Positions 43,292 to 53,215 of a stretch of 64,000 nucleotides of DNA are shown one piece after another; the first letter of the stretch is position 1; the number at the start of each line of letters is the position of its first letter. The translations under genes and the position numbers were made by a program. Source of the stretch: Erythrobacter sanguineus (GTDB lineage: Bacteria; Pseudomonadota; Alphaproteobacteria; Sphingomonadales; Sphingomonadaceae); NCBI RefSeq assembly GCF_900143235.1, contig NZ_FRDF01000006.1:124001-188000 (forward strand), read 5' to 3'. The notes below the pieces were generated by a model, which saw only the letters and a list, made by a program, of their open reading frames with translations, made no database searches and was not told the DNA's origin.

Positions 43292-44146
43292 GTGACGCAG
43301 CGGATTCCCTTCATCAAGATGCACGGGCTCGGCAATGATTTCGTCGTGCTCGACGCCCGTGAGCATCCACTGCCGCCGATGACGGCGGCGGCGGCGCGCG
43401 CGCTGGCTGATCGCCGCACCGGCATCGGATGCGATCAGCTGGTGCTGCTTGAACCAAGCGACGCGCCGCAGGCAGGTCACGCCTTCCGGATGCGGATCTT
43501 CAACGCGGATGGCAGCGAAGTGGAAGCATGCGGCAATGCCGCGCGCGCCGTGGCCCTATTGCATGGCGAGGCCGTCACCATCGAGACCCGCGGCGGACTG
43601 ATTGCGCTGGAACCGCTGGACGGCGGCGCACGGGTCGACATGGGCGCTCCGCGGTTCGATTGGGAGGCCATTCCCCTCGCCTATGCGATGGATACTGCCG
43701 CGATGCCGGTGGGATGGCCGATGGACCAAGGCGAACTTGCGCAGCCGATGGCGGTCAATGTCGGCAATCCACACGTGATATTCTTCGTCGATGATGCCGA
43801 TGCGGCGGCGCTTGAGACGCTTGGGCCGGTGATCGAGCATGACCCGCTGTTTCCCGAGCGGGTCAATGTGAACATCGCCAGCCTTGCCGGGCCGGATCAC
43901 CTGAAATTGCGCGTATGGGAACGCGGCGCCGGCCTTACCCGCGCCTGCGGCACCGGGGCCTGTGCCACGGCGGTCGCAGGCATCAGGCAGGGTCTGGTTC
44001 ACAGCCCGGTGCGGGTGAGCCTGCCCGGCGGTGACCTGGTGATCGCATGGACCGAAGGCGGCTCGATCCTGATGAACGGCCCGGCTGCAGAGAGTTTTCG
44101 CGGCAGCTTCGACTGGGACGATTTTGCTCTGGGGGCGGAGGCGTGA
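43292..44146 (+). CDS. dapF: Diaminopimelate epimerase
   Basis: This 284-residue cytosolic enzyme converts LL- to meso-diaminopimelate for lysine and peptidoglycan. IPFIKMHGLGNDFVVLD opens the protein. The first catalytic Cys is in ADGSEVEACGNAARA and the second in ACGTGACATAV. GTG 43292 is the start, since it precedes this conserved opening by a few residues. The 3' end overlaps the next gene by four bases (GTGA). Confidence 0.96.
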   Translation: MTQRIPFIKMHGLGNDFVVLDAREHPLPPMTAAAARALADRRTGIGCDQLVLLEPSDAPQAGHAFRMRIFNADGSEVEACGNAARAVALLHGEAVTIETRGGLIALEPLDGGARVDMGAPRFDWEAIPLAYAMDTAAMPVGWPMDQGELAQPMAVNVGNPHVIFFVDDADAAALETLGPVIEHDPLFPERVNVNIASLAGPDHLKLRVWERGAGLTRACGTGACATAVAGIRQGLVHSPVRVSLPGGDLVIAWTEGGSILMNGPAAESFRGSFDWDDFALGAEA

Positions 44147-45330
44147 ACGCAAGCCGCATCATCAGTCTGGGTTGCCGCATGAACATCGCCGAATCCGAAC
44201 GGATGCGGGCGATGCTGGCGGGCGAGCAGAACCTCGTGGTGGTCAATTCCTGCGCAGTGACGGGTGAGGCGCTGCGCCAGACACGCCAGACAATCCGTCG
44301 CGCGCGCCGCGATCATCCCGATGCGCGGCTGGTGGTGACCGGTTGCGCGGCCGAAATCGACCGGGCCGAAATCGGCGCGATGGACGAGGTTGACGGGCTA
44401 GTGGCCAACGCTGCCAAGCTTGATCCAAGGGCGTGGAATGCTCCCCTCAACGCGCCGCCCAAAACGCACGCAGAGGCCCTGGCACGCACCCGCGCCTTTG
44501 TCGCGGTGCAGAACGGCTGCGATCATGCCTGCACCTTCTGTGTGATCCCGCAGGGTCGCGGGGTTAGCCGTTCGCTCAGCGTTGCGGAGGTGCTGCGCGA
44601 GGTTGAGGCGCATCTGGCTGCGGGGGCAAGGGAAGTCGTGCTGACCGGAGTCGATCTGACCAGCTGGGGTCAGGATCTGGACGGGATTCCGCGACTGGGC
44701 GACCTGACAGGCGCGATCCTCGCTGCCTTTCCTGCCCTGCCCCGCCTGCGCCTGTCCTCGGTCGACGGGGTCGAGATCGATCCGCTGCTGCTCGACCTCA
44801 TCGCCCACGAACAGCGCGTAATGCCGCATCTGCACCTGTCCTTGCAGCACGGCGCGGACCTGATCCTCAAGCGTATGAAACGCCGCCACCTGCACGGCGA
44901 TGCGGTGCAACTGGTCGCCCGCCTCAGGGCGCTGCGCCCGGATATCGCCATCGGCGCCGATCTCATCGCGGGCTTCCCGACCGAAAGCAAAGCGCACCAT
45001 GCGGACAATCTGGCGATCATCGACGAACTGGATATCGTCCATGCCCATATCTTCCCCTTCTCGCCCCGCCCCGGCACGCCTGCAGCGCGCATGCCGCAGG
45101 TGCCGCGCGCGGTAGTAAAGGCCCGCGCCGCCGAATTGCGCGCCCGCGCCGCTGCCCGCCGCGCCGCTTGGCTGACAAGGCTTGTGGGCGAAACCCTGCC
45201 CGTTCTCGCCGAACGCGATGGCACCGGCTATGCCCCCAATTACGCCCGCGTCGCCCTGCCCCCTGCCACCCCGGCGGGCGCGGTTATCGACATCACCATC
45301 AGCGGGATCGAAGAAGGGCTGTTGCGATGA
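44143..45330 (+). CDS. mtaB: tRNA N6-threonylcarbamoyladenosine methylthiotransferase
   Basis: This 395-residue radical-SAM enzyme adds the 2-methylthio group to t6A37 of tRNA. The N-terminal UPF0004 cysteines are in ISLGCRMNIAES, VVNSCAVTGEA and VVTGCAAEID. The radical-SAM cluster is NGCDHACTFCVIPQGRG (C-x3-C-x2-C). The C-terminal TRAM region is short and seems reduced. MtaB-type is favoured over MiaB because the first motif is LGCRMN rather than GCQMN. GTG 44143 lies in the dapF stop and its stop overlaps ftsY. Confidence 0.9.
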   Translation: MNASRIISLGCRMNIAESERMRAMLAGEQNLVVVNSCAVTGEALRQTRQTIRRARRDHPDARLVVTGCAAEIDRAEIGAMDEVDGLVANAAKLDPRAWNAPLNAPPKTHAEALARTRAFVAVQNGCDHACTFCVIPQGRGVSRSLSVAEVLREVEAHLAAGAREVVLTGVDLTSWGQDLDGIPRLGDLTGAILAAFPALPRLRLSSVDGVEIDPLLLDLIAHEQRVMPHLHLSLQHGADLILKRMKRRHLHGDAVQLVARLRALRPDIAIGADLIAGFPTESKAHHADNLAIIDELDIVHAHIFPFSPRPGTPAARMPQVPRAVVKARAAELRARAAARRAAWLTRLVGETLPVLAERDGTGYAPNYARVALPPATPAGAVIDITISGIEEGLLR

Positions 45331-46250
45331 GCGAAACCAGCTGGAGCCAGCGCCTGTTCGGTGGCTTTGCCAAGACGTCTGAAAAGCTGGCGTCCAGCCT
45401 GCCGGTGGTGGGCGGCGGGGCCAAGCTCGACAATGCCACCCTGGACGAGGTCGAGGATGCGCTGATCATGTCCGACCTTGGCCCCGCAGCGGCAGGGCGC
45501 ATCCGCGCGCGGCTGGCGGACAAGCGGTTCGGGCTCGAAATCACCACCCGCGAACTGCGCGAAGCCGTGGCAGAGGAAATCGCCGCAATCCTGCGCCCGG
45601 TGGCCAAACCGCTCGAAATCACCGCCTTCCCGCGCCCGCAGGTGATCCTTGTGATCGGGGTCAATGGCTCGGGCAAGACCACCACCATCGCCAAGCTCGC
45701 CCACCTGTTCATGGAGGATGACTATGGCGTGCTGCTGGCGGCGGGCGATACCTTTCGTGCCGCCGCCATCGGCCAGCTCGCCACCTGGGCTGAACGCGCA
45801 GGGGTCGATCTCGTGCGTGGCCCGGAAGGCGGCGATCCGGCGGCGATCGTGTTCGATGCAGTCAAACAGGCGACCGACACCGGGATCGACGCGCTGATCG
45901 TGGACACTGCCGGACGCTTGCAAAACAAGAAGGAATTGATGGAGGAGCTGGCCAAGATCCGCCGGGTCCTCGGACGGCTCAACCCGGAGGCCCCGCATGA
46001 TGTGGTGCTGGTGCTTGATGCCACCAACGGCCAGAATGCGCTGGCGCAGATCGACGTGTTCAAGGAGGTGGCGGGCGTCACCGGCCTGATCATGACCAAG
46101 CTCGATGGCACAGCGCGCGGCGGGGTGCTGGTGGCGGCGGCAGAGCAATATGGCCTGCCGATCCACGCCATCGGGGTGGGCGAGAAAATGGAAGACCTGC
46201 GCCCGTTCGACCCCGATCTGGTCGCCCGCGTGATTGCCGGGGTGGCATGA
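45327..46250 (+). CDS. ftsY: Signal recognition particle receptor FtsY
   Basis: This 307-residue GTPase docks SRP-ribosome complexes at the membrane. An N domain is followed by the G domain: VNGSGKTTTIAKLA (P loop), GDTFRAAAIGQL (G2), DTAGRLQN (G3) and TKLDGTARGG (G4). The acidic N-terminal domain of enterobacterial FtsY is absent, as usual in alphaproteobacteria. ATG 45327 overlaps the mtaB stop and the 3' end overlaps yciB, so all four genes form one tightly coupled operon. Confidence 0.96.
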   Translation: MSETSWSQRLFGGFAKTSEKLASSLPVVGGGAKLDNATLDEVEDALIMSDLGPAAAGRIRARLADKRFGLEITTRELREAVAEEIAAILRPVAKPLEITAFPRPQVILVIGVNGSGKTTTIAKLAHLFMEDDYGVLLAAGDTFRAAAIGQLATWAERAGVDLVRGPEGGDPAAIVFDAVKQATDTGIDALIVDTAGRLQNKKELMEELAKIRRVLGRLNPEAPHDVVLVLDATNGQNALAQIDVFKEVAGVTGLIMTKLDGTARGGVLVAAAEQYGLPIHAIGVGEKMEDLRPFDPDLVARVIAGVA

Positions 46251-46900
46251 TGAGCGAGAACGAAACCAAGAAAGCCGCTTCAAGCTGGCTCAACGTCGCG
46301 GTCGATTACGGCCCGCTGCTGGTTTTTCTTGGCGTCTACCGGATGAACGCGCCCGAAGACCCCAGCCCCGCCGGTGAACTGGGCGCAATCATCTATGGCA
46401 CCATCGCCTTCATGATCGCGGCAGTGGCGGCGCTCGTCATCTCGAAATGGAGGCTTGGCAAGGTGTCACCGATGCTGTGGTTTTCGACCGCGCTGATCGT
46501 CGGATTCGGCAGCCTGACGATCTTTTTCGGGGATCCCACTTTCGTGCAGATCAAGCCGACGATCATCTACACCACCTTCGGAGTGGTGCTGCTGGGCGGG
46601 TTCCTTGTGGGGCGCGCGCTGCTGAAAATCCTGCTCGAAGCCGCGTTCGAGGGGCTGTCGGATCAGGGCTGGCTGAAATTGTCGCGCAACTGGGGCGTGT
46701 TCTTCCTCGCACTGGCCGGCCTCAACGAAGCCCTGCGCGCGCAGCTGGATTTCGAAGGCTGGCTGTGGGCCAAGTTCTGGGTGTTTCTGCCGCTGACCTT
46801 CCTGTTCACCTTCAGCCAGATCCCGATGCTGCTGAAGAACGGACTGAGCTTCGAGGACCGCGACGAACCGCTCAAGAACGAGCCTCCAACGGGAAGTTAA
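46247..46900 (+). CDS. yciB: Inner membrane septation protein YciB/IspZ
   Basis: The 217-residue protein has five or six hydrophobic helices and the family's SNWGVFF-like motif ([18 protein letters not shown]). YciB is needed for normal cell shape and septation in the envelope. ATG 46247 overlaps the ftsY stop; a second ATG at 46250 is also possible. Its stop codon overlaps the end of the convergent kup gene by a few bases. Confidence 0.9.
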   Translation: MMSENETKKAASSWLNVAVDYGPLLVFLGVYRMNAPEDPSPAGELGAIIYGTIAFMIAAVAALVISKWRLGKVSPMLWFSTALIVGFGSLTIFFGDPTFVQIKPTIIYTTFGVVLLGGFLVGRALLKILLEAAFEGLSDQGWLKLSRNWGVFFLALAGLNEALRAQLDFEGWLWAKFWVFLPLTFLFTFSQIPMLLKNGLSFEDRDEPLKNEPPTGS

Positions 46901-48819
46901 ATCTCCACCTGACTCCCCAACTCCACCACGCGGTTGGTGGGGAGTTTGAAGAAATCCATCGCGCTCGCCGAATTGCGCAGCAGCCACGCGAAGATCTTCT
47001 CGCGCCACAGCGGCATGGCCGGTTTCTCGGACGGCAGCAGGGTCTGGCGCGACAGGAAGAAACTGGTGTGCATCATGTCGAACTCGCCGCCGCAGCGCTG
47101 CATCGACTTGAGGCCGAGCGGCACGTCGGTTTCCTCCATGAAGCCGTAATGTAGCACCGCGCGGTAGAACCCGTCGCCCAGATCATGCATCTCGCAGCGC
47201 TGCGCGGGATCGACATAGGATTCGTCGGTGATGCTGATGGTGAGGATCACCACGCGTTCGTGCAGCACCTTGTTGTGCTTGATATTGTGCAGCAGCGCCG
47301 AAGGCACGCCTGCTGTGCTTGATGCCATGAAGATCGCGGTGCCGGGCACGCGCACGGCGGAATTCTTGGCCGACTTGGCGAAGATTTCCAGCGGCAGCGC
47401 GCTTTCGCTCATCCGCTCACGCATCAGCTTGCGCCCACGCGCCCAGGTGGTGAGCAGGGTGAAGGCGACGAGGCCCACCACCAGCGGGAACCACCCGCCA
47501 TCTGCGACCTTGGTTAGGTTGGCGGCGAAATAGGCACCATCGACCACCAGGAACAAAACCACTACCGGCGCAGCATACCACCAGCGCCATTTCCACACGC
47601 CCACCAGCAACACCGCCATCAGCAGCGTGTCGATCGTCACCGCGCCCGTGACCGCGATGCCATAGGCATTGGCGAGGTTGGACGAGGTCTGGAAGGTCAG
47701 CACCAGCACGATCACCGCCACCATCAGCGCCCAGTTGACCACCGGGATATAGATCTGCCCGCCCTCGGTTTCCGAAGTGTGGCGGATGTTGAGGCGCGGG
47801 ATGAAGCCCATCTGGATCGCCTGATGGGTGATCGAGAACGCGCCCGAGATCACCGCCTGGCTGGCAATGAAGGTTGCGACGGTCGCCAGCAGCACCAGCG
47901 GCAGGCGCCATTCTTCAGAAGCAAGGAAGAAGAACGGATTAAGGATCGCCTGCGTCGCCTGTTCGGGCGGCAGACCGATGATCATTGCTCCTTGCCCGAA
48001 ATAGTTGAGCAACAGGCACGGCATGACAAAGCCGAACCACGACAGCCGCATCGGTCCGCGTCCGAAATGGCCCATGTCGGAATAGAGCGCCTCTGATCCG
48101 GTAACCGCCAGCACCACGCTGCCCAGCGCAAGGAAGGCGAGCCAGCCATCCAGGATAAAGAAATTGACCGCGTGCCAGGGATTGAGCGCCCACAGGACCC
48201 CCGGCGTCTGAATGATCTCCCAGGTCCCCAGCAGCGCGATCACGCTGAAATAGACGATCATCACCGGCGCAAACAGCGCCCCGACCTTGGCCGTACCGCG
48301 TTTCTGGATAACAAACAGGAACACCAGCAGCACCAGCGCAATGGGAATGACGAAACGCTCGAAAGTCTGGTCGACCACCGCCAGCCCTTCGACCGCGGAC
48401 AGCACCGAAATCGCCGGGGTGATCATGCTGTCACCATAAAACAGACTGGTGGCAAACACCCCCAGCAGCACCGCGATCCAGCCATATTTCGATTTTGACA
48501 GGCTGCGCGAAATCAGCGCGACCAGTGCCAGCGAGCCGCCCTGCCCCTTGTTGTCAGCGCGCATCAGGATGGTGACATACTGGATCGAGACGACCAGCGT
48601 CATCGACCAGAAGATCAGACTGACAACCCCGAGCACATGCGCTGAATCAAGCGCCAGCGGGTGTGCCCCGGCAAAGGTTTCGCGGAACGCGTAAAGCGGG
48701 CTGGTGCCAATATCGCCGAACACGATCCCGATGGCACCCACCGCCAAAGCAGTCTTTGATGCGCTATGGTTGCTGCCGCCTGCTGGCGGCTGATGGGCAG
48801 GCGCTGCTGTTTCGTTCAT
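46897..48819 (-). CDS. kup: Kup-type potassium transporter
   Basis: This 640-residue protein has about twelve transmembrane helices. It opens [21 protein letters not shown], the Kup signature, and includes [17 protein letters not shown] and [16 protein letters not shown]. It imports potassium with protons. The C-terminal cytoplasmic part (about 450-640) is typical, ending [15 protein letters not shown]. It is transcribed alone, converging on yciB. Confidence 0.95.
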   Translation of the reverse strand: MNETAAPAHQPPAGGSNHSASKTALAVGAIGIVFGDIGTSPLYAFRETFAGAHPLALDSAHVLGVVSLIFWSMTLVVSIQYVTILMRADNKGQGGSLALVALISRSLSKSKYGWIAVLLGVFATSLFYGDSMITPAISVLSAVEGLAVVDQTFERFVIPIALVLLVFLFVIQKRGTAKVGALFAPVMIVYFSVIALLGTWEIIQTPGVLWALNPWHAVNFFILDGWLAFLALGSVVLAVTGSEALYSDMGHFGRGPMRLSWFGFVMPCLLLNYFGQGAMIIGLPPEQATQAILNPFFFLASEEWRLPLVLLATVATFIASQAVISGAFSITHQAIQMGFIPRLNIRHTSETEGGQIYIPVVNWALMVAVIVLVLTFQTSSNLANAYGIAVTGAVTIDTLLMAVLLVGVWKWRWWYAAPVVVLFLVVDGAYFAANLTKVADGGWFPLVVGLVAFTLLTTWARGRKLMRERMSESALPLEIFAKSAKNSAVRVPGTAIFMASSTAGVPSALLHNIKHNKVLHERVVILTISITDESYVDPAQRCEMHDLGDGFYRAVLHYGFMEETDVPLGLKSMQRCGGEFDMMHTSFFLSRQTLLPSEKPAMPLWREKIFAWLLRNSASAMDFFKLPTNRVVELGSQVEI

Positions 48820-48957
48820 CTCAAGCGGATTTCCCGTGCTCGCGGTACTGCCCCCGATGCTGTCCGGCGCACCGGTGCGACTCCGGCGGGTAAGGCCGCG
48901 CGCCTAGCACTACGCTTTCGCACCTGCAACATGGCCCATCATCGCGCCATGCTGCCG

Positions 48958-49605
48958 TCATTGGCCCTGCCGCATCGGAGCACGAGCGATAATGTCGTCG
49001 AGCCGCGCCACTTCCGCCTCCAGCCCCTCGCGCCAAGGCGCATCGGCTGGCGAACGCGCGATGAGCCCCGCCCACACGGCGCGAGCGGCGCGGATCTCGC
49101 CGCTTTGCCGATAGGCAAAGCCGAGGAAGTAATCCGCTCCCGGGTGATCGGGATCGATCATTCGCGCGCGGCTAAAGGCCTGCACCGCCGCCGGGGTGAC
49201 GAAACCATCGGCATGACCCACCAGCGCGAGCCCGAGCGCAAGCCAGCCTTCAAGATGGCCGGGGTTGTCGGCAAGCCCTTGCCGAAGCAGCCCGGCCGCA
49301 TCGCCGAACCGCCCGCGCCGGGCAAAGGCATCGGAGGTCAGCAGGTAATCAGGCGGCGGCTGGGTGCGGTCGAACAGCGCGGCGCGGCCCTCCACCATCG
49401 CCTCGCCCTGATTGGAGGTGCGCGACTCCTGCGACTTGGGCGCGGCGGGCTGACCGGGCGAACCCTGCCACGCATAGCCCGCAAGACCGAACACCAGCAC
49501 CGCACCGAACATTGTCAGCCCTTGCCGCGGCAGACGCAGCAGGAACGCCGCCAGCGCAAAGGCCGCCAGCGCCAGCGCACCAATGGCAAGCCAGCCGCCG
49601 ATCAT
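48958..49605 (-). CDS. ccmI: Cytochrome c biogenesis TPR protein CcmI-like
   Basis: The 215-residue protein starts with two hydrophobic segments (about 5-22 and 30-48). A TPR-rich periplasmic domain follows (DAFARRGRFGDAAGLLRQGLADNPGHLEGWLALG, then PAAVQAFSRARMIDPDHPGADYFLGFA). CcmI holds apocytochrome c for haem ligation. It is shorter than the E. coli CcmH C-terminal domain. ATG 49605 overlaps the stop of ccmH by four bases, as expected for an operon. Confidence 0.88.
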   Translation of the reverse strand: MIGGWLAIGALALAAFALAAFLLRLPRQGLTMFGAVLVFGLAGYAWQGSPGQPAAPKSQESRTSNQGEAMVEGRAALFDRTQPPPDYLLTSDAFARRGRFGDAAGLLRQGLADNPGHLEGWLALGLALVGHADGFVTPAAVQAFSRARMIDPDHPGADYFLGFAYRQSGEIRAARAVWAGLIARSPADAPWREGLEAEVARLDDIIARAPMRQGQ

Positions 49606-50042
49606 TCGCTTGTCCCCTCATCCGCGCGCCGCTTGCCCAGCCGCCGCAGCAAGACGGCGCCGACCATCAGCAGCACCAGCACGGGAATCGCGAAAAGCGG
49701 CCAGGTGCTCGCACTGACGGTGGGCGAATAGCTGACATAATCGCCATAGCGCGCCACCAGCCACGCGCGGATCTCCTGGGGGCTTTCGCCCGCCAGAATG
49801 CGGCTGCGCACCTGATGACGCATGTCGCCCGCCATCGGCGCGTCGGAATCCGCGATGCTCTGCGACTGGCACTTGAGACAGCGCAGCGTGAGCATCAGCG
49901 CGCTGGCCTCGGCCTCAAGCTGCGGATCATCAAGCTGGTTATAGGCATAGGGCGCGGGCGGCATGGTATCCTGTGCTGCCAGCGGCCCAAGACACACCGG
50001 CGCCAGCATCGCCAGCAGCATGACAAGAAGAACGCGCATCAT
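49602..50042 (-). CDS. ccmH: Cytochrome c-type biogenesis protein CcmH
   Basis: This 146-residue protein has a signal peptide (about 1-23), the thioredoxin-like CcmH/CycL motif LRCLKCQSQ (two Cys, 3 apart), MRHQVRSRILAGESPQEIRAWLVARYGDYV, and a C-terminal membrane helix. It reduces apocytochrome c cysteines in the periplasm. It overlaps ccmG and ccmI by four bases each. Confidence 0.95.
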   Translation of the reverse strand: MMRVLLVMLLAMLAPVCLGPLAAQDTMPPAPYAYNQLDDPQLEAEASALMLTLRCLKCQSQSIADSDAPMAGDMRHQVRSRILAGESPQEIRAWLVARYGDYVSYSPTVSASTWPLFAIPVLVLLMVGAVLLRRLGKRRADEGTSE

Positions 50043-50569
50043 CGGGCCTTCTCCAGCTCGGCCAGCAGGACCGGCACGTCATCCTCGCGGATATCGCCGA
50101 TATGCTGGTAACGGATCACGCCGCCTGCATCGATCACGAAGGTTTCGGGCACGCCGGAAGATCCGATCGCGAGCTGTACCTCGGAAATCCGGTCGCTGCC
50201 GATCCGGGTATAGGGATTGCCATAGCGGGACAGGAAATTCGCGACATCCTCAGGCCGGTCGCGGATGGCGATGCCGATGATCTCGACCCCTTGATCCTTC
50301 AGGGCTTCAAGCTGCGGGGCTTCGGCGATGCAGGGCAGGCACCAGCTCGCCCAGATGTTGAGCAAGCGCGGGCTTCCGCCAACAAGATCGCGTGTCGCCG
50401 CGCCCGGTAGGCCCGCGAAAGCGGGATCGAGCGCGAATTCCGGCAAAGGTTCGCCGATCATCGTGCTTTCGACGAACTGGTCCTTTTCCTGGGTCAGCAT
50501 ATAGCCCGCCAACCCCGCAAAAAAGGCGAACAGGGCGAGCGGCACCCACAACCAGAGGCGGTTCTGCAT
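50039..50569 (-). CDS. ccmG: Thiol:disulfide interchange protein CcmG/DsbE
   Basis: The 176-residue protein has an N-terminal membrane anchor (about 5-24) and a thioredoxin fold with the active site WASWCLPC. The cis-Pro loop is GVPETFVID. It keeps the haem-binding cysteines of apocytochrome reduced. The ATG at 50569 lies six bases after the ccmF stop. Confidence 0.95.
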   Translation of the reverse strand: MQNRLWLWVPLALFAFFAGLAGYMLTQEKDQFVESTMIGEPLPEFALDPAFAGLPGAATRDLVGGSPRLLNIWASWCLPCIAEAPQLEALKDQGVEIIGIAIRDRPEDVANFLSRYGNPYTRIGSDRISEVQLAIGSSGVPETFVIDAGGVIRYQHIGDIREDDVPVLLAELEKAR

Positions 50570-50575
50570 GGCTAC

Positions 50576-52567
50576 CTACTCCGCCGGAAACGGCTCGGCG
50601 TCATGCGCCCCAAGCTCGGCCAGGTCGGCACGGCGCGCTTCGCCAAGTTCCTCGGCCTTGCGGCGCTTCAGATCCACTCGCACGCGCCCGGCAATCGCCA
50701 GCACACCGCCCAATGCGATCAACAGGCCGCCATACCAGATGAAGGTGACAAACGGCTTCCACCACACCCGGATCTGCCAGCGCCCGTCTTCGGCCTGATT
50801 GCCGATCACCGCATAAAGCTGGCCGTCCCAGCGGGTCAGCAGCGCGCTTTCGCTGGTGGCTTGTGCAGGCGACCAGAAATTGCGCGCCTGCGGGGACAGG
50901 ATCACCGGCTCAGCCCCATCGCGGCTGACAGCAATTCGCGCTTCGATCGCGGTCCAGTTCGGCCCTGCAACCGGGGTAACGCTTTCCAGCGTGACATCGA
51001 AATCACCCACCTGCTCGGTGCCTCCGGGCGCGACCGCGGCGAGGCGTTCCTGCGTGAAGGCGCCTTCGCAGGCCATCCCGAACAGCGACACTGCCACGCC
51101 AAAATGCGCCAGCACCATGCCCCATGTCGCCACCGGAACCCGGGTCAGCTTGCGTCCGCGCAAGGGCAGCAAGGCTGCGACGCCCAGCGCCAGCGCAAGG
51201 CCAAGGCCCAGCACCGGCAGAAAGGGATAATCGCCAAGGATCGTCACCAGCGAAATCACCGCGATCAGAACCGCGGCGACCAGCGCGACTTCGAACTGGA
51301 TGCGCGCAGGCTTGTCTTCCTTCCAGCGCAGCAGCGGCCCGACCGCCATTACAAGGAACATCGGCACGGCAAAGATCGCGCTGGCCGGGTTGAAATAGGG
51401 AGGGCCGACGCTGACGCGCACATTGAACGCCTCGGTCAGCAAGGGGTAGAGCGTGCCCAGCAATACGATCGCCAGAATCGCCGACAGCATCACGTTGTTG
51501 AACACCAGCGCGCCTTCACGGCTGGTGACGGCAAAGCGCTTGCCCTCCGCCACGGCGCCCGCGCGCAGGGCGAAGATGGTGAACGCCCCGCCGATATAGA
51601 GCCCCAGCAGCGCAAGGATGAAGCTGCCGCGTTCCGGATCGACCGCAAAGGCATGGACGCTGGTAAGCACGCCCGACCGCACAAGGAAGGTGCCCAGCAT
51701 CGACATCGAGAACGCCAGCACGCCCAGCATGATCGTCCACGTCCGCAAAGCATCGCGTGCGGCCAGCACGCTGACCGAATGCATCAGTGCAGTCGCGGCG
51801 AGCCACGGCATGAACGAGGCATTCTCGACCGGATCCCAGAACCACCAGCCGCCCCAACCAAGCTCGTAATAGGCCCAGTAGGAACCGGCAGTGATGCCGA
51901 AGGTCAGCAGCACCCACGCGCCCAGCACCCACGGGCGCAACACCCGCGCGAAGGAAGGGTTGACCTGATTGGTCAGCAGCGCGCCCATTGCGAGGCTGAA
52001 GGCAACCGACAGGCCGACATAGCCAGCATAAAGCGTCGGCGGGTGGATCGCGAGGCCGATATCCTGCAGCAACGGATTGAGCCCGACGCCTTCGATCGCT
52101 GGCACCGGCAGACGCTCAAACGGGTTGGAGGAGAGCAGCAGGAAGGCGTAGAAACCCAGCCCCACAAACCCCTGCACAGCCAGCGTTGCGCCCATGGTGC
52201 GTTCGGGCAGACGGCGTTCGAATGCGGCAAGCAGCCCACCCGACAGCGCCAGCACGCCCACCCACAGCAACATCGAGCCTTCGTGATTGCCCCATGTGCC
52301 GGTGAGCTTGTAGATCATCGGCTTCATCGAATGCGAATTGGTGGCGACCAGCTTGATCGAAAGATCGGTGATCGCAAAGGCCCACAAGAGCATCAGGAAG
52401 GCCAGCACCGCCAGCAAAGCCTGCACCACCGCCGCAGGCCGCGCATAGATTGCCATCGGGTTGGGCGCGCCATCCGCGCTGCGCAAGGCAAACGCGCCCG
52501 ATACCATCTGCAACACCGCCAGCGCAGCGGCGAACCACAGGGCGGCAAGCCCGATTTCGGCGATCAT
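50576..52567 (-). CDS. ccmF: Haem lyase subunit CcmF
   Basis: This 663-residue membrane protein joins haem to apocytochrome c. It has about 14-15 helices and the tryptophan-rich WWD domain, seen as GGWWFWDPVENASFMPWL. The haem-coordinating His residues lie among MKPMIYKLTGTWGNHEGSMLLW and the PPTLYAGY loop. The long frame on the opposite strand is its shadow. Position and length match the standard ccm order. Confidence 0.96.
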   Translation of the reverse strand: MIAEIGLAALWFAAALAVLQMVSGAFALRSADGAPNPMAIYARPAAVVQALLAVLAFLMLLWAFAITDLSIKLVATNSHSMKPMIYKLTGTWGNHEGSMLLWVGVLALSGGLLAAFERRLPERTMGATLAVQGFVGLGFYAFLLLSSNPFERLPVPAIEGVGLNPLLQDIGLAIHPPTLYAGYVGLSVAFSLAMGALLTNQVNPSFARVLRPWVLGAWVLLTFGITAGSYWAYYELGWGGWWFWDPVENASFMPWLAATALMHSVSVLAARDALRTWTIMLGVLAFSMSMLGTFLVRSGVLTSVHAFAVDPERGSFILALLGLYIGGAFTIFALRAGAVAEGKRFAVTSREGALVFNNVMLSAILAIVLLGTLYPLLTEAFNVRVSVGPPYFNPASAIFAVPMFLVMAVGPLLRWKEDKPARIQFEVALVAAVLIAVISLVTILGDYPFLPVLGLGLALALGVAALLPLRGRKLTRVPVATWGMVLAHFGVAVSLFGMACEGAFTQERLAAVAPGGTEQVGDFDVTLESVTPVAGPNWTAIEARIAVSRDGAEPVILSPQARNFWSPAQATSESALLTRWDGQLYAVIGNQAEDGRWQIRVWWKPFVTFIWYGGLLIALGGVLAIAGRVRVDLKRRKAEELGEARRADLAELGAHDAEPFPAE

Positions 52568-52595
52568 TGTCTGGCCCCTGTCCGGTCTTGCATCA

Positions 52596-53057
52596 CTACT
52601 TCAAATCCACCATCGTGCCGGCAGCAACCTTGGCGGCCTGATTGGTGCCCATGCCTTCAAGTTCGCGCGGGACATAATTCTCGTCATGCTTGGCAAGCAG
52701 GTTGGTGGCAAGGAATATGCCGTTCGCGCCAAGACTGCCTTCGGCGACCACCCCCGATCCTTCGACGAACAGATCAGGCAGGATGCCGCTGTACCGCACG
52801 GGAATTGCATCCGCGGTATTGCCGGTGACCAGAAAATTGACCGTCACCCCATCCGGCTCGGTCGTTATCGAGCCCGGACGCACCATCCCGCCCAGCCGCA
52901 CCGCTTGCCCCACGTCCGGGGGCGTGGCCGCCATCTGTTCGGGCAGGTAGAAATAGTTGGCCTGATTGCGCAAGGCCCACGCCGCCAGCAGCCCCGCGCC
53001 GACGATCGCCAGCACGGCGATGAGGACAAGGACAAGGCGTTGATGCTTGGCTTTCAT
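52596..53057 (-). CDS. ccmE: Haem chaperone CcmE
   Basis: The 153-residue protein starts MKAKHQRLVLVLIAV with one membrane anchor. The covalent haem-binding His is in LLAKHDENYVPREL. The periplasmic OB-fold domain begins RLGGMVRPGSI. It carries haem from CcmC to CcmF. ATG 53057 follows AAAGGGATCAATC. Confidence 0.95.
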   Translation of the reverse strand: MKAKHQRLVLVLIAVLAIVGAGLLAAWALRNQANYFYLPEQMAATPPDVGQAVRLGGMVRPGSITTEPDGVTVNFLVTGNTADAIPVRYSGILPDLFVEGSGVVAEGSLGANGIFLATNLLAKHDENYVPRELEGMGTNQAAKVAAGTMVDLK

Positions 53058-53074
53058 GATTGATCCCTTTCGCT

Positions 53075-53215
53075 TCAACGCCGCCGCGTCGCATCGCGCC
53101 GCGATTCGGCCCGGCGCATCGCCCGCCATGCCCAGATGGTGAGTGCCGCCAGCGTGACCAGACCCACCCCATAGGCGAGCATCACAAAATCCCACTGGGC
53201 GAGCTTCTCGCGCAT
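53075..53215 (-). CDS. ccmD: Haem exporter accessory protein CcmD
   Basis: This is a 46-residue single-pass membrane peptide: MREKLAQWDFVMLAYGVGLV, a helix through TLAALTIWAW, then a basic tail RAMRRAESRRD. The basic cytoplasmic end and the LAYG motif are typical of CcmD, which releases holo-CcmE from CcmC. Its ATG overlaps the ccmC stop (TGATG). Its short length makes it easy to overlook. Confidence 0.93.
   Translation of the reverse strand: MREKLAQWDFVMLAYGVGLVTLAALTIWAWRAMRRAESRRDATRRR

Noticed and set aside
50603..52828. 741-codon rightward frame opposite ccmF
   Set aside because: Gln/His/Arg-rich antisense shadow; ccmF carries the WWD motif.
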